Shown here one piece after another: positions 34,163-42,539 of a stretch of 64,000 bases of DNA (position 1 is its first letter; each line of letters starts with the position of its first letter). This DNA comes from Hymenobacter terrenus. GTDB lineage: Bacteria; Bacteroidota; Bacteroidia; Cytophagales; Hymenobacteraceae. The stretch covers positions 951,241 to 1,015,240 of the forward strand of contig NZ_LATM01000001.1 in NCBI RefSeq assembly GCF_000972495.1, given 5' to 3'. The position numbers were made by a program, and so were the translations under genes. The notes under the pieces were generated by a model. The model had not been told where the DNA came from and did no database searches. It worked only from the letters and a program-made list of their open reading frames with translations.

Positions 34163-34372
34163 ATGGACGTAAAAGACAGCAACGGCGCCCTTCTTACCGA
34201 AGGCGACTCGGTCACCCTCATTAAAGACCTCAAAGTAAAAGGCTCATCCCAAACGCTGAAGCGTGGCACGCTGGTCAAAAACATCCGCCTCACCAACAGC
34301 TCCGGCGAGATTGAAGGCCGCGCTGGCGGCAGTACGATGGTATTGAAAACCGAATTTCTGAAAAAGGCCTAA
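34163..34372 (+). CDS. PhnA-like (YjdM) C-terminal domain protein
   Basis: A 69-residue protein that matches the C-terminal domain of PhnA/YjdM: KDSNGALLTEGDSVTLIKDL, KRGTLVKNIRL, and GRAGGSTMVLKTEFLKK. The N-terminal zinc ribbon of full-length PhnA is absent, and no Cys is present. Short versions like this are common in Bacteroidota. The historical link to alkylphosphonate use is not supported by biochemistry. It starts 55 nt after the RraB-like gene and ends 11 nt before the acetyltransferase gene. Confidence 0.85.
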   Translation: MDVKDSNGALLTEGDSVTLIKDLKVKGSSQTLKRGTLVKNIRLTNSSGEIEGRAGGSTMVLKTEFLKKA

Positions 34373-34383
34373 CCCTCCTGTTT

Positions 34384-34941
34384 ATGTCTAGTGAGAAAGA
34401 AAAAATGCTGGCTGGCGAGCTCTACGCCGCCAACGACCCGGTTTTAGTACAGGAGCGCACCCGCGCCAAACAGCTCCTGCACCGCCTGAACGTCACCGAG
34501 TACCTGGTTACGGATGCCGCCCGCGAGGTGCTGGCCGAATTGCTGCCAAACGCCGGCCAGAACCTCTACATCGAGCCTCCTTTCCACTGCGACTACGGCA
34601 GCAACATCCACTGCGGCGACAACGTGTATTTCAACGTCAATTGCGTGGTGCTGGATGTGGCCAAAGTTACCATCGGCTCCAATGTTATGTTTGCCCCGGC
34701 CGTGCAGCTGTACGCCGCTACCCATCCCCTCGATGCCGTGGTGCGCCGGACCCTGGAGCTAGGCCGGCCCATCACCATCGGCGACGACTGTTGGATTGGC
34801 GGCGGTGCTATTATCTGCCCTGGCGTCAGCATTGGCGCGGGCTGCGTCATCGGGGCCGGCGCGGTCGTTACCAAGGACATTCCGCCTTATTCGTTAGCGG
34901 TCGGCAATCCAGCACGCGTGGTAAAGAGCTTAGCGGCGTAA
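34384..34941 (+). CDS. Maltose O-acetyltransferase family protein
   Basis: A 185-residue left-handed beta-helix acetyltransferase of the Maa/LacA/NodL group. It has the N-terminal maltose acetyltransferase domain (KMLAGELYAANDPVLV), the hexapeptide-repeat core with FHCDYGSNIHCGDNVYFN, the catalytic His in YAATHPLD, and GDDCWIGGGAIICPGV. It transfers acetyl from acetyl-CoA to a sugar hydroxyl; the natural acceptor is unknown. Convergent with the heptose kinase gene, only 4 nt between stops. Confidence 0.92.
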   Translation: MSSEKEKMLAGELYAANDPVLVQERTRAKQLLHRLNVTEYLVTDAAREVLAELLPNAGQNLYIEPPFHCDYGSNIHCGDNVYFNVNCVVLDVAKVTIGSNVMFAPAVQLYAATHPLDAVVRRTLELGRPITIGDDCWIGGGAIICPGVSIGAGCVIGAGAVVTKDIPPYSLAVGNPARVVKSLAA

Positions 34942-34945
34942 TTTT

Positions 34946-35941
34946 CTACAGGCCCGCTTCTTGTGCTTCGGTGAGTAGGAGTTGTTTCTCCACCGGCACC
35001 ACTCCTACCTGCTCGCAGACCAGCCCGCCGCCCAAGTTCGCCAGCGCGGCCGTGAAGGGGGCCGGGCAGCCCAGGGCCACACACAGGGCAGCAATGCTAA
35101 TCACGGTATCGCCGGCGCCCGATACGTCGGAAATAGTGCGTAGGTGGGCGGGAAGGTAGGTTTTCCTGCCGTCCTGCTGCGCAAACACACCATGCTCCGA
35201 CAGGGTAACCAACACCGTTTCGGGCTCCAGTACCTCGCGCAACCGCGCTACGGCGTCTTCGAAGCCGGGGCGGTCGGTATCGGGGTCGCCGAATTCTAGT
35301 TTCAGGCCCTCGCGCAGCTCTTTCAAGTTGGGTTTGAAGAGGGTGCAGTGTCGGTAGGCCAGGAAATTCTTTTTCTTGGGGTCTACTACCGTGGGAATGC
35401 CGCGCTGCCGGGCCCGGGCAATGCACTGTTCGATAATTGCCTCGTTCAGCACGCCTTTGTCATAATCCTCGAAGATTACCACGTCGGCGCGAGTCAGCAA
35501 GTCGTCATAGGCCGCCAACAGTTGCGTACTCTCGTCAGCACTAAGGTCGGTTTCTACTTCCGAGTCGATGCGCAGCAGCTGCTGGCCGTGAGCCAGAATG
35601 CGCTGCTTGACCGTGGTGGGCCGGTGCGCGCTGCGGATGATGCCATCTGCGGCGAGGTGGCGCTCGTGTAGCAGTTGCAGGAGCTGGTCGCCGCCCGTAT
35701 CGGTGCCCACCACGGCGCAAAGCAGCGGCGTGGCGCCCAGGGCCTGCACGTTCAGGGCCACGTTGGCAGCCCCACCGAGGCGCTGCTCGGTGCGGGCCAC
35801 GTGCACAATGGGCACCGGTGCCTCGGGCGAGAGCCGAGTGGACCGGCCCCACACGTAGGCGTCCACCATCACGTCGCCAATAATGAGGACGCGCAGGTTA
35901 TTGAAGTTTTCGAAAAGCGTATTTAGGGAATCAACAGGCAT
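34946..35941 (-). CDS. D-glycero-beta-D-manno-heptose 7-phosphate kinase (RfaE1-type)
   Basis: A 331-residue PfkB-family sugar kinase resembling the HldE/RfaE kinase domain: VLIIGDVMVDAYVWG with SPEAPVPIV, GGAANVALN, DYDKGVLNE and VVDPKKKNF, and the ATP and catalytic motif VSGAGDTVIS with the catalytic Asp. There is no C-terminal nucleotidyltransferase domain, so it is the split RfaE1 form that makes heptose 1,7-bisphosphate for ADP-heptose. ATG 35941 was preferred because the longer frame adds a non-conserved basic stretch. Confidence 0.9.
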   Translation of the reverse strand: MPVDSLNTLFENFNNLRVLIIGDVMVDAYVWGRSTRLSPEAPVPIVHVARTEQRLGGAANVALNVQALGATPLLCAVVGTDTGGDQLLQLLHERHLAADGIIRSAHRPTTVKQRILAHGQQLLRIDSEVETDLSADESTQLLAAYDDLLTRADVVIFEDYDKGVLNEAIIEQCIARARQRGIPTVVDPKKKNFLAYRHCTLFKPNLKELREGLKLEFGDPDTDRPGFEDAVARLREVLEPETVLVTLSEHGVFAQQDGRKTYLPAHLRTISDVSGAGDTVISIAALCVALGCPAPFTAALANLGGGLVCEQVGVVPVEKQLLLTEAQEAGL

Positions 35942-36058
35942 TGCGGCAGCAGAAAGAAAGCTCAAAGGTAAGGGCCCGCTGCAAGAGCGAGCCCGATACC
36001 GTCGGGTTGTCGCGCAGGGGCCGCCGTCCAACGCTCTGACTTACGGCCTCCGCTTCTC

Positions 36059-37279
36059 CTAGAGCTTCGCTAAACTGGCCTTTATCCGCCGAAATGCCTC
36101 TACCAGCTTGTCATCGGCGGCGGCGGTGCTGAAGCGCATGCAGTTCGGTGCCCCAAATGCCTCGCCCGACACGACTGAAACCAGCGCGTCGTTGAGCAGG
36201 AACATGGCCAAATCGGTGGAGTTATTGATGGTGCTGCCGTCGGGCGCGGTGCGGCCGAAGTAGGCCGAAACCTCCGGAAAAATGTAAAAAGCCCCGTTGG
36301 GAGTAGGTGTTTTCAGGTCCGGAATGTCTTTCACGATGTCCAGCACCAAGTCCCGGCGACGGCGGTAGGCAGCCACCATCTCATCGGCCGAGCTTCGGCC
36401 GCCGCGTAGCGCCGCCAGCCCCGCCCGCTGGCTAATGGAGCAGGTACCGGACGTAATCTGGCTCTGCATTTTATCGCAGGCGGCGGCGATGTCCTGCCGG
36501 GCGGCCAGGTAGCCCAGGCGCCAGCCGGTCATGGCATAACCCTTCGAGAAGCCGTTCACGGTAATCACCCGGTCTTTCACCTCCGCAAACTGAGCCAGGC
36601 TCACGTGCTCGCCCACGAAGTTGATGTACTCGTAAATCTCATCGGCCAAGGCATATACCTGTGGGTGCCGGGCCAGAATAGCCGCAATTTCGCCCAGTTC
36701 CTCACGGCTGAACACCGCCCCCGTAGGATTGCAGGGCGACGAATACATGATGAGCTTGGTCCGGTCCGTGATGGCGGCTTCGAGCTGCGCGGCGGTCACC
36801 TTGTAGTCGTTTTCGAGGGTGCCCACCAATGGCACGGTCTTGCCTTCGGCCAGCTTTATCATTTCCTCGTAGCTCACCCAATAGGGCGAAAACACGATGA
36901 CTTCATCGCCCGGATTAACCAAGCTCATGATGGCATTAGTCAGGGCCTGCTTGGCGCCAGTGCTCACCACAATCTGATTCGACAAGAAATCGAGTTGGTT
37001 GTCGCGCTTGAATTTGTCGCAGATGGCCTGCCGCAACTCCGGGATGCCGGCCACGGGCGTGTAAAAGGTGAAGCCGTCGTCGAGCGCCTGTTTGGCGGCG
37101 TCCTTGATGTATTGCGGAGTTTGAAAATCGGGCTCGCCGAAGCTGAGATTGATAACGTCAAAGCCCTTGGCGATTAGCTCACGGCACTTCTTAGCCATGG
37201 CAATGGTGGCCGATTCATTCATTGCCTGCAAACGGTCGGAAAGCGGCGAAGGGGACGCGAGAGTAGCAGTAGTAGGCAT
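36059..37279 (-). CDS. Pyridoxal-phosphate-dependent aminotransferase (AspC-like)
   Basis: A 406-residue class I aminotransferase. NLSFGEPDFQTP is the N-terminal signature; GAKQALTNAIMSL, YSSPCNPTGAVF and the PLP lysine motif NGFSKGYAMTGWRLGY follow, with the late NCMRFSTA Arg that binds the alpha-carboxylate. It is close to aspartate/prephenate aminotransferases of the 1-beta group. ATG 37279 starts MPTTATLAS; a start one ATG later (MNESATIAM) would be too short. Single gene between kinase and glycosyltransferase genes. Confidence 0.93.
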   Translation of the reverse strand: MPTTATLASPSPLSDRLQAMNESATIAMAKKCRELIAKGFDVINLSFGEPDFQTPQYIKDAAKQALDDGFTFYTPVAGIPELRQAICDKFKRDNQLDFLSNQIVVSTGAKQALTNAIMSLVNPGDEVIVFSPYWVSYEEMIKLAEGKTVPLVGTLENDYKVTAAQLEAAITDRTKLIMYSSPCNPTGAVFSREELGEIAAILARHPQVYALADEIYEYINFVGEHVSLAQFAEVKDRVITVNGFSKGYAMTGWRLGYLAARQDIAAACDKMQSQITSGTCSISQRAGLAALRGGRSSADEMVAAYRRRRDLVLDIVKDIPDLKTPTPNGAFYIFPEVSAYFGRTAPDGSTINNSTDLAMFLLNDALVSVVSGEAFGAPNCMRFSTAAADDKLVEAFRRIKASLAKL

Positions 37280-37441
37280 AATAAGCAATAGCGGGAAGAT
37301 TCGTGAATCAAAGGTACCGTACCGGGGGCGTTAGCCCGGGTGGCCTTTCGGGGGCAGGAACGCCGTTAAACGATAATCATTGACTGAAGTAGGCCACGCT
37401 TCAACTTAGAGCATTTCGTCCTCCGCATAGCAGGCCAGGCC

Positions 37442-37530
37442 GTAACGCGAACGTTGTAGTGCGCGTGCCCGAACGAGGCCCAAACGAGGCCCAAACGGCG
37501 CATGCACGCGCACTGCAACGTTCGCGCTAC
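37442..37530. repeat. 27-bp near-perfect inverted repeat
   Basis: The arms 37442-37468 (starts GTAACGCGAACGTTG) and 37504-37530 (ends AACGTTCGCGCTAC) are complementary at 25 of 27 positions. The 35-nt loop holds the direct repeat CGAGGCCCAAA twice. It lies between two minus-strand genes. It is much longer than a normal terminator, has no T-run, and looks like a mobile or REP-type palindrome. Confidence 0.65.
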
Positions 37531-37564
37531 GGTACACCGACTCCGAAACGGCTCTAAAATCAGC

Positions 37565-39574
37565 TCACTCTCCTAGCCGCTGCCAGCAGCGCCAGAGCAC
37601 GCTCAAGTCCATACCGGCCTCATAGTCCTTGGCATAAAGCAGTTCCAGCCGCCGTAGCGTGACTTCATTAAGCGGAATGGTAGCCGCGGCAGCATCGGCG
37701 GGCGAAACTACGGCGGGCACGGCCTGCGCCGGGCCACTCATGTAGCGCAGGCCCACCCAGGTTTTATTGCCCAGCAATACAGCCAGCGCATTGCGCAGAA
37801 ATCCCGCTTTTTTTGGCTGCGACCAGATGAGCAGTGGGGCCAGCAGTAGCAATCCGGCACTCGTCAGCACGTCGAGCAGGCGCTTGGCGCGGGCCTGCTG
37901 GGGCTGGTAGAGATTCAGGGCAATGTCGAGGGTGTAGTAGTCGCCGGGCGCGTCCTTGCTGCTGCTGCCGATGATGTACTGGCTGTCTTCGGGCAGAATC
38001 TTGTAGGCCACCGGCGGGTCGGCGGGCAGGCTGAGCATGAGGGCAATAATCTGGCTGGCGGGCAAGTCCTTGCCGCAGAAAATCAGCTCATCCAGCGCGT
38101 ACAGGCGGATAATATCTGCCAGTTGCCGCAGCTCGCCGAGGGGCTCTTCCAAGGACGATTGGGTAAAGGAGTCGGCGATTGAATAGCCGTCCGCATCGGC
38201 CGATGCTTCGGCTTCGGGGGCCACATTTACGTAGCCAATCACGCGGGCCTGCACGGCGGCGGCTTCCAGCAGCTGGCGCACGCGGCGGCTTTCGGGGCCC
38301 GAGCCCACGATGGCAATGTTTTTCTGACGACGCTCGCTCAGGCGCAGGTCTTTGTATTTGATGAAGTGAGCCAGCAGCTGCCGGCCCACCAGCGCCGCCA
38401 CGGCCCACACCCCGCCCAGAATAATCAGAGCCTTGGAAAATCGCCAGGCATCCAGGAAATTGGAGGCCGCCGAAATCAGCAGCGTACCTACGAAGATGCT
38501 GCGGGCCACCCGGGAAGTTTTCACTGGGGGGTCGTAGGCGCCACCCAGGTAGGCCGAAATCAGCCATATCAGGATGTAGGCCGGCACCGCCACCAGCATG
38601 TACTGCCGCGGATATGCCCCCGGTGCAAACTTGTGGTTGTGCTCCCAGTAGGTTTTCAAAAAGTACATGCCGCCCCAAATCAGGCCGGCATCGAGCAGCA
38701 GCGGGGCGGCCCGCACCACCAGCCGCTCCAGTACCGCCGCGCCCGCCCGCAACCAGATAGCGGCGTTTATCAACAGCGAAAACAGCCCGGCCTGGTCGGA
38801 GGCGAAGTGCTTTTCGGCAAAAATCACCATCGCCCGATAAAACACGAACACGTAGTTCACACTAGTGCGCTTCGTGCTTTCGCCCTTGTAGTGGATGATG
38901 CGGGTGCCAGGGAAATAATAGTTTTTCCAGCCGCCTTGGGTGAGGCGGTACGAGAGGTCAATATCCTCGCCGTACATGAAATAGTCTTCGTCGAGCAGGC
39001 CCACTTGGTCGAGGGCGGCCTTACGCAGCAGCATGAAGGCCCCACTCAGCACCTCTATTTCGTGAGTTTCCTCTTTATCGAGAAAGCCGAGGTGATAGCG
39101 CCCGAAGGTGCGCGACTTGGGGAAAATGCTCGCCAGCCCAAACATTTTGTAGAACGCCACGGCCGGTGTGGGCAGGGCGCGCTTGCTTTCAGGCAAAAAC
39201 TGGCCCTGGCCATCGAGCATTTTCACGCCCAGGCCGCCGCAGTCGGGGTGCGCGTCCATGAAGTCGCAGCAAGCCCGGAAGGTGTCTTCTTCCACCACCG
39301 TGTCGGGGTTCAGCAGGAGCTGGTACTGGCCCGTGGCGCGGCGCAGGGCCTGGTTATTGCCCTTAGAAAAGCCGGGATTGTCGCGGTTGGCAATCAGAAT
39401 TACCTCCGGGAAGCGCGCCCGCACCATGGCCACCGAGCCGTCCGCCGAGTTGTTATCCACCACGAACACCTCTACTGGCTGCCCAAGCTTCTCCACCGCT
39501 CGCCGCACTGAGAGCAGCGCCTGCTCCAGGAAATAGCAGACGTTGTAATTAACAATAACGACGGATAGCTTCAC
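37565..39574 (-). CDS. Glycosyltransferase family 2 fused to membrane, Rossmann-like and sugar-transferase-like parts
   Basis: A 669-residue protein. Residues 1-250 are a GT2 domain (KLSVVIVNYN, VVDNNSADGS, LLNPDTVVEED, FMYGEDIDLSYR), several membrane segments follow (about 265-400), then a nucleotide-binding-like strand-turn (AIVGSGPESRRV) and a region with KRLLDVLTSAGLLLLAPLLI, the hairpin that opens bacterial sugar transferases of the WcaJ/PglC type. The PglC catalytic core is not seen; the tail is short (TWVGLRYM). So the second half may be a degenerate scaffold or regulator. Start is GTG 39574 or 39577. Likely a cell-surface polysaccharide enzyme. Confidence 0.8.
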   Translation of the reverse strand: MKLSVVIVNYNVCYFLEQALLSVRRAVEKLGQPVEVFVVDNNSADGSVAMVRARFPEVILIANRDNPGFSKGNNQALRRATGQYQLLLNPDTVVEEDTFRACCDFMDAHPDCGGLGVKMLDGQGQFLPESKRALPTPAVAFYKMFGLASIFPKSRTFGRYHLGFLDKEETHEIEVLSGAFMLLRKAALDQVGLLDEDYFMYGEDIDLSYRLTQGGWKNYYFPGTRIIHYKGESTKRTSVNYVFVFYRAMVIFAEKHFASDQAGLFSLLINAAIWLRAGAAVLERLVVRAAPLLLDAGLIWGGMYFLKTYWEHNHKFAPGAYPRQYMLVAVPAYILIWLISAYLGGAYDPPVKTSRVARSIFVGTLLISAASNFLDAWRFSKALIILGGVWAVAALVGRQLLAHFIKYKDLRLSERRQKNIAIVGSGPESRRVRQLLEAAAVQARVIGYVNVAPEAEASADADGYSIADSFTQSSLEEPLGELRQLADIIRLYALDELIFCGKDLPASQIIALMLSLPADPPVAYKILPEDSQYIIGSSSKDAPGDYYTLDIALNLYQPQQARAKRLLDVLTSAGLLLLAPLLIWSQPKKAGFLRNALAVLLGNKTWVGLRYMSGPAQAVPAVVSPADAAAATIPLNEVTLRRLELLYAKDYEAGMDLSVLWRCWQRLGE

Positions 39575-39771
39575 CACAGAGGGCGAAATTAAGCAGCGGC
39601 GGGCGGCTACCGGCAAAAAGACCTCGTTTTAGTACTCCCGCCTGGGCTCGATTACCTGGCAGAGCTCTTTTTAGTTTCTCTGCTCGGGCCCGACCACCTA
39701 GCCGAGTTCTGCACAGTGCTCCGGCCTGTCTCAAGTAGGAAAGAAGAGTATCGCCTCCCGGGCAAGTTCAA

Positions 39772-39805
39772 AAAGCGCCAGTACCGCTAGCGGTACTGGC
39801 GCTTT
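39772..39805. terminator. Perfect 34-bp palindrome, bidirectional terminator
   Basis: A perfect palindrome: 17 bp (AAAGCGCCAGTACCGCT) and its exact reverse complement, flanked by A-runs and T-runs on each side. It lies 29 nt after the recR stop (minus strand), so it should end recR transcription. Confidence 0.8.
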
Positions 39806-39834
39806 AGTCATTCAGTAATGAATGGAAATCCGGC

Positions 39835-40449
39835 CTAACGCGTCTGCCGCAGTCGCTCCACGATGCTGCGGCCGAGGGTAATCTCATCGGCATACTCCAG
39901 CTCGCCGCCCACCGGAATCCCGCGGGCAATGGTGCTGATGTGAACATTGGGCAAGTCGCGCAAACGGCGAGAGAGGTAGAAAGCCGTGGTGTCGCCCTCC
40001 ATCGTGGGGCTAATGGCCAGAATGACTTCGCGCAACTCGGAGCCCTCGGCCGACGCCCGCTCCACCAGCGAATCGATGTGCAAATCCGAAGGCCCAATGC
40101 CCTCGATGGGCGAGATTACCCCGCCCAGCACGTGGTACACACCTTTGTACTGGCCAGTATTCTCAATGGCAATTACGTCGCGCACATCCGACACCACGCA
40201 CACCAGACTGTGGTCGCGCAGCTTGTTAGCGCAAATGCCACACTCTTCCGAATCGGAAATGCTGTGGCAAGTGCGGCAGTAGGTTATCTCGAAGCGCATT
40301 TTGGCCAGGGCCTCAGCAAGCGTAGCCGTGGTGTCCATTTCGGCCTTGAGCAGATGAAGCGCCAGTCGCAGAGCTGTTTTGCGGCCAATACCAGGCAGCC
40401 GGGCCAGCTCGCCCACGGCATTTTCAATCAGTTTGGAAGGAAACTCCAT
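39835..40449 (-). CDS. recR: Recombination protein RecR
   Basis: A 204-residue RecR: an N-terminal HhH region (LPGIGRKTALRLALHLL), a zinc finger with four Cys (YCRTCHSISDSEECGICAN), a Toprim domain (LVCVVSDVRDVIAIENTG, then YHVLGGVISPIEGIGPSDL) and a C-terminal Walker-like IARGIPVGGELEYADEITL. With RecO and RecF it helps RecA load on gapped DNA. Single gene, ended by the palindrome at 39772-39805. Confidence 0.97.
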   Translation of the reverse strand: MEFPSKLIENAVGELARLPGIGRKTALRLALHLLKAEMDTTATLAEALAKMRFEITYCRTCHSISDSEECGICANKLRDHSLVCVVSDVRDVIAIENTGQYKGVYHVLGGVISPIEGIGPSDLHIDSLVERASAEGSELREVILAISPTMEGDTTAFYLSRRLRDLPNVHISTIARGIPVGGELEYADEITLGRSIVERLRQTR

Positions 40450-40494
40450 TCGTTCGTTTAGTTATCAATTGGTAGTTGTCAATTGCCGGCGTCT

Positions 40495-40515
40495 GTTATC
40501 AGCGAATCTGATAAC
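40495..40515. repeat. 8-bp inverted repeat between recR and clpS
   Basis: GTTATCAG and CTGATAAC flank CGAAT. A small hairpin in an 87-bp gap; it may be a weak clpS terminator, without a T-run. Confidence 0.35.
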
Positions 40516-40536
40516 TGAACAGCAAGCAACTAACAG

Positions 40537-40818
40537 CTACACCACGTCGGCCGAAATGCCTCGGTCGTGAATGGCGGTGCACAGCGGCTCTAACTCCTCG
40601 TAAGTACCGATTTTGACGGCACACTGCCCCTTGTAGTGAATGAGCAGGGTGCATTGCTCAGCCTGCTCGGGCTGGTGGCCGCACACGTCAATCAGGGTTT
40701 TAATGACGTGGTCGAAGGTGTTGATGTCGTCGTTATACACGACGAGGTTGCGTAGCTCAACTTCTTCTTCGAGCAGCAGTACGTCCTCATCGTGCTCAAT
40801 TTGCGGGCGAGTATTCAT
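40537..40818 (-). CDS. clpS: ATP-dependent Clp protease adaptor ClpS
   Basis: A 93-residue adaptor that delivers N-end rule substrates to ClpAP. The core motif LVVYNDDINTFDHVIKTL and the later LLIHYKGQCAVKIGTYEEL with EPLCTAIHDRG are typical. The first 22 residues are an acidic, flexible tail that feeds into ClpA. The clpA gene is not in the window. Divergent from nothing; single gene upstream of recR. Confidence 0.95.
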   Translation of the reverse strand: MNTRPQIEHDEDVLLLEEEVELRNLVVYNDDINTFDHVIKTLIDVCGHQPEQAEQCTLLIHYKGQCAVKIGTYEELEPLCTAIHDRGISADVV

Positions 40819-40940
40819 GAGGCAAATTTACGCTTCAGACAAATGATTGGTGAGTGTTTTTTAAAACGCCGTCAGTAGCCAAATCGTTTCGGTGGGGAGA
40901 GTGTTTTTCGGTCAAGCGACGGTACTGGTCAAATCGCAAA

Positions 40941-40974
40941 AAGCCCCGCCCTCCCTTTCAGGACAGCGGGGCTT
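40941..40974 (-). terminator. Terminator of the T9SS cargo operon
   Basis: AAGCCCCG and CGGGGCTT form a stem followed, on the minus strand, by a T-run (A-run at 40938-40942). It lies 30 nt after the cargo gene's stop. Confidence 0.75.
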
Positions 40975-41003
40975 GTACATAAGCAGCCAAGGATTAATTG
41001 GTA

Positions 41004-42515
41004 TTACAAGTGCAACACTTTGCGGGTCACCTGCCTGCTGCCCTGCACGGCGCGCAGAGTGTAGTTGCCGGTAGCCAGCGTCCGCACATCCACCTGGTAG
41101 CGGCTGCTGCCTGCCGGCGCGGCCTCCCTCTGGCTGATGATTAGGCGGCCGGTCATGTCGTACAGCTCAATTTGCAGCGGTCCGGCGTCCGGCGATACCA
41201 GGTCCAGCGTCAGGTACTGCTGCATGGGTACGGGGTAGGCCTCCACCAGGAACTCAATGGTTTTGGCAAACCGCACGTACTGCACGCTGCTGTAGTTGGA
41301 AGTGCCATCCAAATCAATCTGGTGCAAGCGGTAGTAGCACGCGGCCGCCCGACGGCCCGCTCCTAGGTCGGTCGCGCTATAAGCCAGCGGCGCCGAGCTA
41401 TTACCCGCCGCGGCCTTGCGGCTGATTTCTTGCCAGTCGGTGCCATTCAGGGAGCGCTCAATGGCGAACCACGCACTGTTGCGCTCCGAAGCGGTGTTCC
41501 ACTTCAGCACGGCATCCAGCTCGCGGGCCGTGGCTGTAAAAGCGGTCAGCTCCACTGGCAAGGGCGACTCGGCAGTGCTCACCGTATACCAGGCGCCGTT
41601 TACCAATGTGGTATTGACCGTGACCGTACGCGTGTCGCCAACGGTTTGGGCAGCCTGTGGGCCGGGGCCCTGACGCTGCCAGGTGGCTCCATTGTCGATG
41701 CTACGCCACACCCAGGCATTGCTGCCCGAGAAGACCAGACCGTTGTTGACTTCGTTATCCGTTAGCCACGACAAGGTTAGGTCCACCGTTGCCGGGGCCG
41801 AAGTCGTTAGTCGCCAAATGCGGTCGATGCCTTTGAAGCTCGCCACCGTTGGGTTCTGACCGTAAGAATAATTGACGAGGTTGAGCCCACTGCGACGGTC
41901 TACTTGCAGCGTGAAGCTCTGCCCCAGCGGATTCACCTGGAAACCCATGCCGCCAAAGTCAACATTGGAAGCCCCGAAAACCGCCTTTTGCTGCACCAAG
42001 CTGCCTTTCACGTAGGAACTGTTCTTCTCCCCAACCACGGTAGCCGCCGCGCCCAGAGTCAGGCTGAAGCCGGTCGTGGTCAGCAGATGGCCGGTGGCCA
42101 GCTGCACACGGTTGTCGACCTGGCCATTGGAGCCGAGCACCACGTTGCCGGGATGGTTGATGCGCAGCTTATGGAGAACAGCATTATTCAGGGTCAGGTT
42201 GCGGGCCGTGCCGCTCACGCCGTTGAAAACGACCGTGCCGAGCCCTTGCACCCAGGTGCCAGTGTTGAGCAGGTCGCCTTCGTCGAGAAACAAGCGGGGC
42301 CGCGCCGGGGAGGTAGCCGTTTGGTTAAACTCGCCCGCGTTCTGGAACGCTTTGCCGGCCGCATCACCGCGCACGTACAGCACCGAATCGGTAACGGCCA
42401 GAATGCCACCGGGCCCGTTGTAGAGGGTCTGGGCCTGGCCCGCCCGCGGGGCAGCTGCGCCGCCCAAAAGCAGCAACGCCAGCAGCGCCGAGGGGTGTCT
42501 GAGAGACTGTTTCAT
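41004..42515 (-). CDS. T9SS type A sorting domain protein
   Basis: A 503-residue secreted protein: signal peptide (cleavage after AGQAQ-like AGQA), then a beta-rich body with repeats of the NLTLNNAVLHKLRI and NNGLVFSGSNAWVWRS type, and a C-terminal type IX sorting domain of about 80 residues (AYPVPMQQYLTLDL, ELYDMTGRLI, LATGNYTLRAV, RKVLHL). The sorting domain is removed during export and the protein is attached to the cell surface or released. ATG 42515 starts a proper signal peptide. It starts 24 nt after the fibre gene and is probably in one operon with it. Confidence 0.88.
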   Translation of the reverse strand: MKQSLRHPSALLALLLLGGAAAPRAGQAQTLYNGPGGILAVTDSVLYVRGDAAGKAFQNAGEFNQTATSPARPRLFLDEGDLLNTGTWVQGLGTVVFNGVSGTARNLTLNNAVLHKLRINHPGNVVLGSNGQVDNRVQLATGHLLTTTGFSLTLGAAATVVGEKNSSYVKGSLVQQKAVFGASNVDFGGMGFQVNPLGQSFTLQVDRRSGLNLVNYSYGQNPTVASFKGIDRIWRLTTSAPATVDLTLSWLTDNEVNNGLVFSGSNAWVWRSIDNGATWQRQGPGPQAAQTVGDTRTVTVNTTLVNGAWYTVSTAESPLPVELTAFTATARELDAVLKWNTASERNSAWFAIERSLNGTDWQEISRKAAAGNSSAPLAYSATDLGAGRRAAACYYRLHQIDLDGTSNYSSVQYVRFAKTIEFLVEAYPVPMQQYLTLDLVSPDAGPLQIELYDMTGRLIISQREAAPAGSSRYQVDVRTLATGNYTLRAVQGSRQVTRKVLHL

Positions 42516-42539
42516 GGCAATTGTCATTAACATTACCAC

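Noticed and set aside
38366..39511. 381-codon plus-strand frame across the glycosyltransferase
   Set aside because: Antisense shadow; His/Gln-rich with no domain, whereas the minus strand carries clear GT2 motifs.
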